This document shows, piece after piece, positions 9,038 to 16,637 of a stretch of 57,484 bases of DNA. Below the pieces are notes generated by a model, which was not told the origin of the DNA, made no database searches, and saw nothing but the letters and a program-made list of their open reading frames with translations. The stretch is from Pseudomonadota bacterium (GTDB lineage Bacteria > Pseudomonadota > Gammaproteobacteria > JAKBBU01). The translations under genes and the position numbers were made by a program. The stretch's first letter is position 1. Each line of letters opens with the position of its first letter. The stretch covers positions 1 to 57,484 of the forward strand of contig JAKBBU010000006.1 of the NCBI GenBank assembly GCA_021808365.1, given 5' to 3'.

Positions 9038-9727
9038 ATGGCCGATGTTGAACAGACAGCTGAAGAACCTCGTAAAAAAGCGAAAGTTGAACTGAAAGAT
9101 GATCCACTCGTTTTAGTTTCTCTTCGTAATCATTTTTATCGCGATAATTATCGCAAAACGATGACGGTTTTGCTCGGTGCGATTGTCATCATCATTGTTT
9201 TAGCGGTTGCCTTAGCGTATTCTGCGATGCACCGCCCTGAGCCTGTTTATTTTGCAACCGCTGATGGTTGGCGCTTGCAACAGTTAACACCCTTAAGTGA
9301 GCCTTTGCTGGATGATGAGCAAGTGTTGCAATGGTCGGTGGATGCTGTCGGGCATATTTTTGGATTTAACTTTGTCGACTATCGGGATCAATTGCAAAAG
9401 GCTTCGCAGTATTTTACGCAAGAAGGCTATCAGCAATTTATCCAAGCCTTGGGTGCGTCGAATAACCTTGAGACTGTGAAAACTCAGAAATTGGTTTTAA
9501 GTGCGGTGGTTACAAAGGCACCTGTTGTGATTGCCGAAGGTAAGCTTAACGGAGTCTATGCTTGGCGAGTTCAAATGCCGGTTATGATTACTTTACAAAG
9601 TGCGAGCCAACAATTGACACAAAATGTGATGTTAAGTTTAGTCATTGTCAGGGCTTCGACATTGGATAAAACCTCAGGCGTTGCGATTGCGCAATTCATT
9701 GAGCAGGCTAATGCTGGAGCGCCTTAG
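9038..9727 (+). CDS. dotI: DotI/IcmL, inner-membrane VirB8-like subunit
   Basis: 229 residues (Legionella IcmL about 212). A charged cytoplasmic N-terminus of about 45 residues leads to one membrane segment (about 46-68) and a periplasmic domain that matches the NTF2-like, VirB8-type fold of DotI. The block VYFATADGWRLQQLTPL and the later VFGFNFVDYR-like segment are typical of IcmL. The start has GAAGGAG upstream. In Legionella DotI forms an inner-membrane ring together with its paralogue DotJ. No dotJ is present between dotK and dotI here, so DotI may assemble alone or with a partner encoded elsewhere. Confidence 0.95.
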   Translation: MADVEQTAEEPRKKAKVELKDDPLVLVSLRNHFYRDNYRKTMTVLLGAIVIIIVLAVALAYSAMHRPEPVYFATADGWRLQQLTPLSEPLLDDEQVLQWSVDAVGHIFGFNFVDYRDQLQKASQYFTQEGYQQFIQALGASNNLETVKTQKLVLSAVVTKAPVVIAEGKLNGVYAWRVQMPVMITLQSASQQLTQNVMLSLVIVRASTLDKTSGVAIAQFIEQANAGAP

Positions 9728-9761
9728 AGCCCCTTGAACGTAATGTGTAGGAATTTTTTGC

Positions 9762-10955
9762 ATGAAGAAGACAGGTTTTTCAAAGCATGGGCTAAAGGGG
9801 GCCATTTATACCCTGCTCCTCAGTGGAGCTTGTCTTGCGTATGCGGACGATTCGACGCCAGGCTACCCGAGTCCCCCATCTTTTCCCATGACGCCAACTC
9901 AAGTACAGGTGGGCAATCCTTCTGCTCCTGGACCAGACCAGGCAACGGCATCATCATTACCGATCCAAGGGACGCCTCAGGCACAGGCACTCATTAACCA
10001 GGGTATTGCTCAGCAACCGACCCCCTCAATTCCAGCTGTCCCTCATGATTCTGATTCATCAGCATCACCGACGAGTCCCAAATCAACAGGTTCGTCCTTG
10101 ACACAAGAACAAGAGTTACAAGCATTTTCATCGGTTTTAGATCAACAGACGAAACAGCTACAAAAAACGCAGCAAGACCAAGCGTTTCAAAGTGTGGTTC
10201 AGCAAGCCGTTCCATTGACACCCGATCAAATTCTTCAGTTAAAATATCTCTATAGCCAGACGCAACGTGCGTCCGAAGCGCCGCCTGCGCCCCCGCCTGT
10301 GCCGACGTCAACAACAGAAACGGTTAATTTAGCGCCAGGTGCTGTTCCTCCCGTTGTTCGTTTATCTCAAGGGTTTATTACATCGCTCGTTTTTGTCGAT
10401 GCCACTGGAGCACCCTGGCCCATTGCTGCTTATGATTTAGGAAACCCCTCTGCGTTTAATATTCAATGGGATAAAACGAATAATATTCTTATGATCCAGG
10501 CAAAAGATGGATACACTTATGCCAATATGGCGGTCAAGCTTCAAGATTTACCTACACCGGTGATGGTAACCTTAATTCCAGGCCAACAGGTGGTTGATTA
10601 TCGTGTCGACATGCGGATCCGCCAAGAAGGGCCGCATGCAAAGGCGGTTCCTACAGGGAGCGGATTGCCTGGTCAAGCGGATCCCGTCCTTCTGGGTATT
10701 TTAGATGGTGTGCCGCCTTCAGGTGCTATTGCGCTTAAAATCCAAGGTGGGCAAGCGCAAGCTTGGCAATCAGGAAATAAATTATTAATACGTACACGCG
10801 CCACATTAATCTCGCCCGGTTGGATTGCAACCATGTCGAGTGCAGATGGCACGAATGCTTATTTATTACAACAGGCACCGACAGTTTTAGTGTCGGATAG
10901 TGGTGCTTTGGAACAACTCAGTATTAAAGGGTTTGATGTCAATGGCGGTAACTAA
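9762..10955 (+). CDS. dotH: DotH/IcmK, outer-membrane core protein
   Basis: 397 residues (Legionella about 360). It begins with a signal peptide (MKKTGFSKHG, a hydrophobic core, cleavage near Ala-Tyr-Ala). A Pro/Ser/Gln-rich linker (about 30-190) follows, ending in a proline run near residue 175. The conserved DotH domain covers about residues 195-397 and contains LSQGFITSLVFVDATGAPWP and MVTLIPGQQVVDYRVDMR. It would form the outer-membrane ring with DotC and DotD, neither of which is in this window. Its end overlaps the start of dotG by about 20 bp, so the two are probably translationally coupled. Confidence 0.95.
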   Translation: MKKTGFSKHGLKGAIYTLLLSGACLAYADDSTPGYPSPPSFPMTPTQVQVGNPSAPGPDQATASSLPIQGTPQAQALINQGIAQQPTPSIPAVPHDSDSSASPTSPKSTGSSLTQEQELQAFSSVLDQQTKQLQKTQQDQAFQSVVQQAVPLTPDQILQLKYLYSQTQRASEAPPAPPPVPTSTTETVNLAPGAVPPVVRLSQGFITSLVFVDATGAPWPIAAYDLGNPSAFNIQWDKTNNILMIQAKDGYTYANMAVKLQDLPTPVMVTLIPGQQVVDYRVDMRIRQEGPHAKAVPTGSGLPGQADPVLLGILDGVPPSGAIALKIQGGQAQAWQSGNKLLIRTRATLISPGWIATMSSADGTNAYLLQQAPTVLVSDSGALEQLSIKGFDVNGGN

Positions 10956-12735
10956 TAAATTTCAGAACATACTCAGCCTATTTAGTAATCCAAAAACGCG
11001 AACAATCCTCGTGATGTCGATGGGCGTTTTATTACTAGGGATGATCATTGCATTGATTGGTCTTCATGAGCGCTCTTCTGCTAATAAGATGGGTGCTCCT
11101 GGGGAGGCACTGAGTTTTCCCAGTATTGAATCCATACCTGGTACGGCGCAGGAGTCACCCACTTATCGCCATGCTCAGGAAGAACAAAATAAACGTCAAG
11201 CAGAAGCAGCTGAAAAAACTGGGGGCAGCGCCGTAGCGACATTTACGAATAGTTTGCAAGCTGTTCCTCCAATGGGCAGTTCATCTGAACAAGCTCAAGG
11301 TCAAGGCGGACAAGAACAAGCTGGACAAGGCCAAGGCGGACAAGAACAAGCTGGACAAGGCCAAGCTGGACAAGGCCAAGCTGGACAAGGCCAAGCTGGA
11401 CAAGGCCAAGCTGGACAAGGCCAAGCTGGACAAGGCCAAGCTGGACAAGGCCAAGCTGAACAAGGCCAAGCTGGACAAGGCCAAGCTGGACAAGGCCAAG
11501 CTGGACAAGGCCAAGCTGGACAAGGCCAAGCTGGACAAGGCCAAGCTGGACAAGGCCAAGGCGGACAAGGTCAGGTTGGACAAGGTCAGGCGGGACAAGG
11601 TCAAGGTGGACAAGCTCAAGCTGGTCAAAGCCAAGCTGGGCAGGAAGGAAATGTAGGAAATTTACCAGGTATTGAAAGTCCAGGTATGGGTGGAGGTGTT
11701 GTCCAAGGTCAGAGACAGGGCGGCAAACCACCATCCAAACCATCAAATTTAGCTTCAAGTGCTGCTGCAGCACAAACTGGCCAGGCTTCAGTGGGAACGG
11801 CTCAAGGTGCAGCAGCGCCGCTGACACCCGCAGAACTTCTCGCTCGCGACAATAGTCCAACGGCACGGCAATTTAAGCAATTTCAACAACAATTAGCTTC
11901 CCAGCAATTACAAGCAACTGAACAATTGGCCTCGCAAAATATACAAAATGTGGGGCAAAATACAAAGGCAACGGCACAGGCAATGGGAAATCAAGCCAAG
12001 GCTCTCTTGCAAGATTGGAGCGTGCCCACGCAACAATATGTTGCAGGACAAGCGTCTTCTGCTACAGCCAATGCGGCATTAGGCGAGGGTGTTTCCTCGA
12101 GTCAGGGAGGATCGGCAACTCAAAGTGCTCCTGCCCCCACTACACCGCCTATCATTAAAGCCGGTACTATTGCCTATGCGGTCTTGGATACAGCAGTGAA
12201 TACAGATGAACCAGGCCCTGTCTTGGCAACGATTGAAGAAGGTCATTATCAAGGTACAAAACTCATTGGTACTCTTCAACCTGTGAGTTCACAATTTGCT
12301 CAAAAAGTGGTTCTTTCATTTACTACCATGTCTTCTCCAAAGTGGCCGAGTAGTCTTCAAGTCAATGCTGTGGCTGTTGATCCTAATACTTCACGTACCG
12401 CGTTGGCGACGAGTGTAGACAATCACTATATCGAGCGTTGGGGCAGTTTACTGGCTTCCTCATTCCTCGAAGGATATGGTTCTGCTATTGCAAGCAGCGG
12501 CTCCGTTCAGTATTACTATCCATCAACAGGTGGCGGTGTGAGCGGGTTTAGTGTAGTCAACAGTAAGAACACCGGTGAAGAAATTGCGATGGCGTTTGGC
12601 CAAGTTGGGCAGACCATGGGTGAGCAGCTTGGGAATTACTTTAACCGCCCACCCACGATCAAGGTAGCAGCGGGTTCAGCAATTGGCATCTTGTTTATGT
12701 CTGATGTAGCTAATCCAGCAGCTCAGCAGGGGTAG
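10936..12735 (+). CDS. dotG: DotG/IcmE, VirB10-like channel protein with Gly-Gln repeats
   Basis: About 599 residues from the ATG at 10936, with AAAGGG just upstream; Legionella DotG is about 1048. Order: short cytoplasmic tail, one membrane segment (about residues 24-46), a periplasmic region holding a long Ala-Gly-Gln-Gly-Gln repeat (about 115-236), a Gln/Ala-rich linker, and a C-terminal VirB10/TrbI-like domain (about 400-599) with KAGTIAYAVLDTAVNTDEPG and IKVAAGSAIGILF. It would span the envelope and form the central channel. Legionella and Coxiella DotG carry long pentapeptide-type repeats at the equivalent place. Here a much shorter, chemically different repeat stands in for them. Confidence 0.95.
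   Translation: MSMAVTNKFQNILSLFSNPKTRTILVMSMGVLLLGMIIALIGLHERSSANKMGAPGEALSFPSIESIPGTAQESPTYRHAQEEQNKRQAEAAEKTGGSAVATFTNSLQAVPPMGSSSEQAQGQGGQEQAGQGQGGQEQAGQGQAGQGQAGQGQAGQGQAGQGQAGQGQAGQGQAEQGQAGQGQAGQGQAGQGQAGQGQAGQGQAGQGQGGQGQVGQGQAGQGQGGQAQAGQSQAGQEGNVGNLPGIESPGMGGGVVQGQRQGGKPPSKPSNLASSAAAAQTGQASVGTAQGAAAPLTPAELLARDNSPTARQFKQFQQQLASQQLQATEQLASQNIQNVGQNTKATAQAMGNQAKALLQDWSVPTQQYVAGQASSATANAALGEGVSSSQGGSATQSAPAPTTPPIIKAGTIAYAVLDTAVNTDEPGPVLATIEEGHYQGTKLIGTLQPVSSQFAQKVVLSFTTMSSPKWPSSLQVNAVAVDPNTSRTALATSVDNHYIERWGSLLASSFLEGYGSAIASSGSVQYYYPSTGGGVSGFSVVNSKNTGEEIAMAFGQVGQTMGEQLGNYFNRPPTIKVAAGSAIGILFMSDVANPAAQQG
11286..11643 (+). repeat. 15-bp minisatellite in dotG
   Basis: About two dozen copies of a 15-bp unit, most often CAAGGCCAAGCTGGA, encode a Gly-Gln-Gly-Gln-Ala pentapeptide ladder. 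The central units, about 11350-11560, are almost all identical. Units at both ends are more degenerate, with GAACAA, GGTCAG and GCTCAA variants. The unit is a multiple of three, so copy-number change keeps the frame. Two long antisense open frames here are only by-products of the repeat. Confidence 0.95.
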
Positions 12736-12782
12736 TAACGTAATTTTTAGAATGACATCGATAAAGAAAAGAGGAAGAGAGC

Positions 12783-13547
12783 ATGATCGACAAACGAAAT
12801 GACGATGAACTATTTGAGCAAGATCCCGATCAATCTGAGTTTCAGTTCACAGAAGACGATGAAGTTCCAGTCTATGCTGAGGAAAAACAAAAGAAAACAG
12901 GTTCTGGCGGGGCGGGGAAGTTTTGGAAGAAGCTAAAATCGAATAAAATAGTGCTTGTCATTACCATCTTAATTGTGGTATACTTTGCATATCAAGTAGT
13001 CAACTCAGTTTCTGGGTTTTTTAATACTCCCCCAAATTCTTTATCTCCGTTACCAAAGCCTGTGATCCAGGTGCCGGCTCAGCCATCGGTGACTCAACAA
13101 CAGATTCAGACGTTGAGTCAGCAAACTCAGGTTGAACAACAAAGTGTAGCCGACCGGATAAAAAGTTTAGAAGATCAGAGTATTGGTTTTCAACGTACTT
13201 TAGCCGCCTTGCAACAGCAGGCTATGAATAGCGCTAGTCAGATTGCAGCGATTCAGATTCAACTTGAAAGTGTTAATCAATCATTGTTGGCTTTATCTGA
13301 TGAGTTAAAACCAAAGCCGGTTCCTAAAAAGCCAACAAAATCGTCAAAAGTTACTGTTCCGCGCTACTATGTGCAGGCGATCGTTCCTGGACGCGCCTGG
13401 CTACAAAGTTCGGATGGGAAGACAATCACAGTTAGCCCAGGCGACCCAGTTTCACAATATGGACGCGTTACACGCGTCGATCCTGACAATGGAACGGTCA
13501 GTACAACAAGTGGAACAGTTTTTCGGTTCGCCATAAGCGAAAATTAA
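12783..13547 (+). CDS. dotF: DotF/IcmG, inner-membrane Dot/Icm protein
   Basis: 254 residues (Legionella IcmG about 269). An acidic cytoplasmic N-terminus (about 1-55, ending in a Lys-rich patch) precedes one membrane segment (about 57-75). A Gln-rich periplasmic coiled coil follows (about 105-170), then a small C-terminal domain (about 185-254) with RYYVQAIVPGRAWLQ and ISVSPGD-like sequence. The start has GAGGAAGAGAG upstream. In Legionella DotF is part of the core complex and has been reported to bind substrates. It follows dotG after 47 bp. A 109-bp gap with two TATAAT sequences separates it from dotE, so a new transcript may begin there. Confidence 0.92.
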   Translation: MIDKRNDDELFEQDPDQSEFQFTEDDEVPVYAEEKQKKTGSGGAGKFWKKLKSNKIVLVITILIVVYFAYQVVNSVSGFFNTPPNSLSPLPKPVIQVPAQPSVTQQQIQTLSQQTQVEQQSVADRIKSLEDQSIGFQRTLAALQQQAMNSASQIAAIQIQLESVNQSLLALSDELKPKPVPKKPTKSSKVTVPRYYVQAIVPGRAWLQSSDGKTITVSPGDPVSQYGRVTRVDPDNGTVSTTSGTVFRFAISEN

Positions 13548-13633
13548 TATTACTTAGGTATAATGGTTAAAAGTTATGAGGTAATCACCGTTTTACATCC
13601 CCGAATCCAGTTCCTCGTCATTTCCCTATAGGC

Positions 13634-13639
13634 TATAAT
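13634..13639 (+). promoter_or_regulatory. Possible -10 box upstream of dotE
   Basis: A perfect TATAAT lies 18 bp before the dotE start in the gap after dotF. A second TATAAT is at 13559-13564. Neither has a convincing -35 at 16-18 bp, so this is a weak prediction. Confidence 0.3.
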
Positions 13640-13656
13640 AACAGTAAAGGTGTTTT

Positions 13657-14280
13657 ATGTTTAAATACGCGAAGTTCATGGCAATCTTGGCATTTCCCTT
13701 ACTGTCCGGTTGCGCGACAACGGGCGGCTCTGCGCCCAATTTACAGCAAATGTTACGCTCGATCGAAAGTCTTTTTCCATCTCTATGGGCGATGGTGACT
13801 GCTTTTTGCATGATTGCAGGTATTGCGCTTTTTACAAAAGCCCTGTTTGATTTTCATATGATCGCTAAAATGAGCGGTTCGATGATGGGCTCACAAAGCG
13901 ATCCTAAACCGCCGATGTTCATGATGGGGCTTGCCGGATTGTTGATGTTGATTCCCTATCTTTTCAATGGATTAACTACCACACTGTTTGGTACTGGTGC
14001 AGGCGCAGGCCTATTAGGTTACCAACCGATTGCGTCATCAGGCCAGCTTAACTTGGGAATGAATGATATCGTCAATCTTGTGCGTTTTGTAGGTTTGGTC
14101 GCTTTTGTTCGTGGGATGATGATCCTTACACACTATGGATCACGCAATGGACAACCGCAGAAGGGCGACTTCCAGAAAGCAATGACTCATATCATTGGAG
14201 GCCTATTGGGTGTTAATATTCTTGCCACAACAGCTGTGGTTATGGCGGCCCTTGGGTTCTCATCACCTATATCTTCATAG
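13657..14280 (+). CDS. dotE: DotE/IcmC, inner-membrane Dot/Icm protein with lipobox-like N-terminus
   Basis: 207 residues (Legionella IcmC about 194). The N-terminus is a signal-like sequence ending in Leu-Leu-Ser-Gly-Cys (Cys about residue 19), which fits the lipobox consensus. Three or four hydrophobic segments follow, near residues 45-65, 87-108, 140-155 and 182-202. Typical blocks are ESLFPSLWAMVTAFCMIAG and LVRFVGLVAFVRGM. DotE, DotP and DotV are small inner-membrane Dot/Icm proteins of poorly defined role. AAAGGTG precedes the ATG. Whether the cysteine is really lipidated cannot be told from sequence. The identification as DotE is secure from sequence and gene order. Confidence 0.93.
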   Translation: MFKYAKFMAILAFPLLSGCATTGGSAPNLQQMLRSIESLFPSLWAMVTAFCMIAGIALFTKALFDFHMIAKMSGSMMGSQSDPKPPMFMMGLAGLLMLIPYLFNGLTTTLFGTGAGAGLLGYQPIASSGQLNLGMNDIVNLVRFVGLVAFVRGMMILTHYGSRNGQPQKGDFQKAMTHIIGGLLGVNILATTAVVMAALGFSSPISS

Positions 14281-14317
14281 AAAATAATGAATCGCTTTAC
14301 CTGAATTTCAGAGACTT

Positions 14318-14326
14318 TGCTATACT
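14318..14326 (+). promoter_or_regulatory. Extended -10 promoter upstream of dotP1
   Basis: TGCTATACT is a good extended -10 element (TG-N-TATACT), located about 125 bp before the dotP1 start in the 170-bp gap after dotE. The -35 is weak: TTTACC lies 19 bp upstream of the hexamer. It suggests that dotP1 can be transcribed separately from dotE. Confidence 0.4.
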
Positions 14327-14450
14327 TGAATCGTGTGAAGTCTTTGAGTGTGGGCGTTTGTGGGCTTTTAGTCTCAAAAATGCCTATTGTTTACCCTTGC
14401 CTTAAAGCTTGGGAGTTTATTAACTTGTCGAGAAATCGAGGAGAACAATT

Positions 14451-14882
14451 GTGAAAATTCAAATTAAAAAATCTTTGCTTACCAGCGTTTCAACGTGGTC
14501 GCTTGCGATTGCTTCAGTGTTTACATTTTGTATGACATTAGCATACGCCACGCCATCTTTAACGGGCACAGCAGGATTGAAAACGATGGTACAAGATACT
14601 ACCCAAAGCATGGGTTATATCTCTGTTGCAATTATTGCATTTTGTGTGGTTGCAGGCCCCGTTTTGATGGCCACAGGTTTGTTGCATTTGCACAAACACT
14701 TTAGCCAACAGCAAAGTGGGCAAAGCAGTATTGCAAAACCTATCACCGAGATTGCGGTCGGTGCGGCTTTGTTATTCAGTGTCTACTTAGTCTATACTTT
14801 GGGCTCAAGTGTTACCGGTGGTACATCCGCTCAAAGTGATGTCCAATATATGCAAGAAAGTGGTATTGCTCCTTCTTCCTAG
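14451..14882 (+). CDS. dotP: DotP/IcmD, first of three copies
   Basis: 143 residues (Legionella IcmD about 132), starting at a GTG seven bases after GAGGAG. A signal-like hydrophobic N-terminus ends near the conserved ATPSLTGTAGL. Two membrane segments follow, near residues 55-78 and 103-122, separated by the very conserved block HLHKHFSQQQSGQSSIAKPI. This is a small inner-membrane component of the secretion system. It occupies the ancestral position between dotE and dotN. A strong hairpin follows the stop, so this copy may be a separate transcription unit from dotN and the other two copies. Its short C-terminus (ESGIAPSS) differs from theirs. Confidence 0.93.
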   Translation: MKIQIKKSLLTSVSTWSLAIASVFTFCMTLAYATPSLTGTAGLKTMVQDTTQSMGYISVAIIAFCVVAGPVLMATGLLHLHKHFSQQQSGQSSIAKPITEIAVGAALLFSVYLVYTLGSSVTGGTSAQSDVQYMQESGIAPSS

Positions 14883-14886
14883 TCTT

Positions 14887-14925
14887 TATACACGAAGAGG
14901 AAACATGGGTTCCTCTTCGTGTATA
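14887..14925 (+). terminator. Hairpin terminator candidate after dotP1
   Basis: A perfect 16-bp inverted repeat (14887-14902 and 14910-14925) with a 7-nt loop begins five bases after the dotP1 stop. It is followed by a mixed, moderately T-rich stretch rather than a clean T-run, so it may attenuate or protect the transcript rather than fully terminate it. Confidence 0.6.
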
Positions 14926-15011
14926 ATCTTATTCTAGATCTTCTCTTGAGGAAGAAGTTATGTGAGTGCTCAAATCAAAGCATTCTTTATGAAATTGGAT
15001 TGGTTTTAAAA

Positions 15012-15629
15012 ATGTCGCTTAATCAACTTAAACTGACCATCAATCCAGAAGGATGGCGGTTGTTTACAGAGCGCAAATCAAATGCTGCATTCATCGCTGC
15101 ACGTGAAAAAGTGTTCGCCCGCGATCAACATACGTGTCAATTTTGTGGGTTTCAGACAGAAGAGTTTCAGGAAGTGGTCAATCTTGATCAAAACTACCGA
15201 AATAATTCCTTTGCTAACTTAGTGACAGCCTGTTGTTTTTGCGCACAATGTTTTTTTGTCGAATCTGTTGGGCAGGATGTCTACGGCGGTGCTTCATTAA
15301 TTTATTGTCCGGAACTTGAACAAGTTCAAATCAATAGCATGTGCCATGTTTTGTTTTGTGCAATTGCAAAAAATCCGGCGCAGCGTGATTTATCACAATC
15401 AATCTACCGGACACTCAAATTTCGCAGCCAGCCGGTTGAGGAAAAATTTGGCGAAGGAACGGCTGATCCGGCTGTGTTTGGGCAATCTTTGTTTGAGGCA
15501 GATATCACGAGCCCGGAGTTATTGAGCAAAATCTTCGAAGATCTGCGTTTACTGCCTTCTCGTGCGAAATTCAGAGCTCAAATTGAGCGTTGGGTTGAAT
15601 CTACATCATTAGTGGGTGTTTCTAAATAA
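15012..15629 (+). CDS. dotN: DotN/IcmJ, zinc-binding coupling complex subunit
   Basis: About 205 residues from the ATG at 15012 (Legionella about 208). The frame is open back to 14919, but that extension overlaps the dotP1 hairpin and the protein beginning MSLNQLKLTINPEGWRL matches the known N-terminus. The zinc site is visible as Cys-Gln-Phe-Cys (about residue 43) and Cys-Cys-Phe-Cys-Ala-Gln-Cys (about residue 77), in an HNH-like fold. DotN binds the DotL C-terminal tail. Canonically it lies between icmD and icmB. Here two extra dotP genes separate it from dotO. The ribosome-binding site is weak, so the exact start is less certain. Confidence 0.92.
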   Translation: MSLNQLKLTINPEGWRLFTERKSNAAFIAAREKVFARDQHTCQFCGFQTEEFQEVVNLDQNYRNNSFANLVTACCFCAQCFFVESVGQDVYGGASLIYCPELEQVQINSMCHVLFCAIAKNPAQRDLSQSIYRTLKFRSQPVEEKFGEGTADPAVFGQSLFEADITSPELLSKIFEDLRLLPSRAKFRAQIERWVESTSLVGVSK

Positions 15630-15655
15630 TACATAATAGTTTTAAGGAGATTAAT

Positions 15656-16111
15656 ATGAAATTAAAAATTAAAACATCGTATTTTTCAAAAAGTTTATTT
15701 GTGTTCTCAGCAATTTGGGGATTTGTATGTGCGGGAGTTGCTTCTGCAACCCCGTCGCTGACAGGGACTGCAGGCTTGCAACAAATGGTAGGAGATACAA
15801 CTCAAAGTATGGGTTATATCTCTGTTGCGATTGTTGCATTTTGTGTGATTGCAGGCCCCGTTTTGATGGCCACAGGTTTAATGCATTTGCATAAACATTT
15901 TAGCCAGCAACAAAGTGGACAAAGTAGTATTGCAAAACCCATCACTGAGATTGCGGTCGGTGCGGCTCTGCTTTTTAGCGTATACTTAGTTTACACGCTA
16001 GGTTCAAGTTTTACCGGTGGCACAAGTAGCCAAAGTGATATCCAATATATGCAACAAAGCGGAATCGCGCCTCAACAAATAGGGGGGGGCACACCTATTT
16101 ACAATAGATAG
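15656..16111 (+). CDS. dotP: DotP/IcmD, second copy
   Basis: 151 residues. AAGGAG precedes the ATG. It has the same architecture as the first copy: signal-like N-terminus, ATPSLTGTAGLQQMV, two membrane segments and the HLHKHFSQQQSGQSSIAKPI loop. Its N-terminal 50 residues are almost identical to the third copy and clearly different from the first, so copies two and three are a recent tandem duplication. The C-terminus is extended (QQIGGGTPIYNR) and is encoded across a run of eight G residues at 16082-16089, where slippage would alter the last residues. All residues conserved in the first copy appear intact. Confidence 0.92.
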   Translation: MKLKIKTSYFSKSLFVFSAIWGFVCAGVASATPSLTGTAGLQQMVGDTTQSMGYISVAIVAFCVIAGPVLMATGLMHLHKHFSQQQSGQSSIAKPITEIAVGAALLFSVYLVYTLGSSFTGGTSSQSDIQYMQQSGIAPQQIGGGTPIYNR

Positions 16112-16116
16112 GTAAT

Positions 16117-16143
16117 AATTAAGAGGTTAAAATTAAGAGGTTA
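16117..16143 (+). repeat. Duplicated ribosome-binding region before dotP3
   Basis: The 13-bp sequence AATTAAGAGGTTA occurs twice in direct orientation (16117-16129 and 16131-16143), just before the third dotP. Each copy carries an AAGAGG Shine-Dalgarno-like core. This looks like a scar of the tandem duplication. Confidence 0.7.
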
Positions 16144-16145
16144 AT

Positions 16146-16589
16146 ATGAAATTAAAAATTAAAACATCGTATTTTTCAAAAAGCTTATTTGTTTTCTCAG
16201 CAATTTGGGGATTTGTATGTGCGGGAGTTGCTTCTGCAACTCCGTCGCTGACGGGGACTGCAGGCTTGCAACAAATGGTGACAGATACTACGCAAAGTAT
16301 GGGGTATCTTTCGGTTGCAGTCGTTGCATTTTGTGTGGTTGCTGGCCCCACCTTGATGGCCACAGGTTTAATGCATTTGCATAAACATTTTAGCCAGCAA
16401 CAAAGTGGGCAAAGCAGTATTGCAAAACCCATCACCGAGATTGCGGTCGGTTCAGCCCTGCTTTTTAGCATATACTTAGCGTACACGCTCGGCTCAAGTT
16501 TTACGGGTGGTACCTCCTCGCAAAGTGATGTGCAGTACATACAAAATAGTGGCATAGGTAGTGCAGCAGGCGCATTTAGGGATATTTAA
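16146..16589 (+). CDS. dotP: DotP/IcmD, third copy
   Basis: 147 residues with AAGAGG upstream. The first 110 or so nucleotides are nearly identical to copy two; divergence increases toward the 3' end. The membrane segments and the HLHKHFSQQQSGQSSIAKPI loop are intact, with conservative changes (Val to Thr, Ala to Ser) in and around the helices. The C-terminus, GSAAGAFRDI, is different again. The intact frame and conserved core argue that this is not a decaying copy. It lies 48 bp upstream of dotO, in the position normally held by icmJ-icmB spacing. Confidence 0.92.
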   Translation: MKLKIKTSYFSKSLFVFSAIWGFVCAGVASATPSLTGTAGLQQMVTDTTQSMGYLSVAVVAFCVVAGPTLMATGLMHLHKHFSQQQSGQSSIAKPITEIAVGSALLFSIYLAYTLGSSFTGGTSSQSDVQYIQNSGIGSAAGAFRDI

Positions 16590-16637
16590 TTTTTGGGCTG
16601 AGGCTGATTTTAGTAATACGACATAGAAAGGGATCCC

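Noticed and set aside
11243-11866. Long antisense open frames (207 and 117 residues) across dotG
   Set aside because: They are repeat-generated shadows of the 15-bp units and encode monotonous Leu/Ser/Ala ladders.
14919-15011. 31-residue N-terminal extension of DotN
   Set aside because: It starts inside the right arm of the dotP1 hairpin and does not match the known DotN N-terminus.
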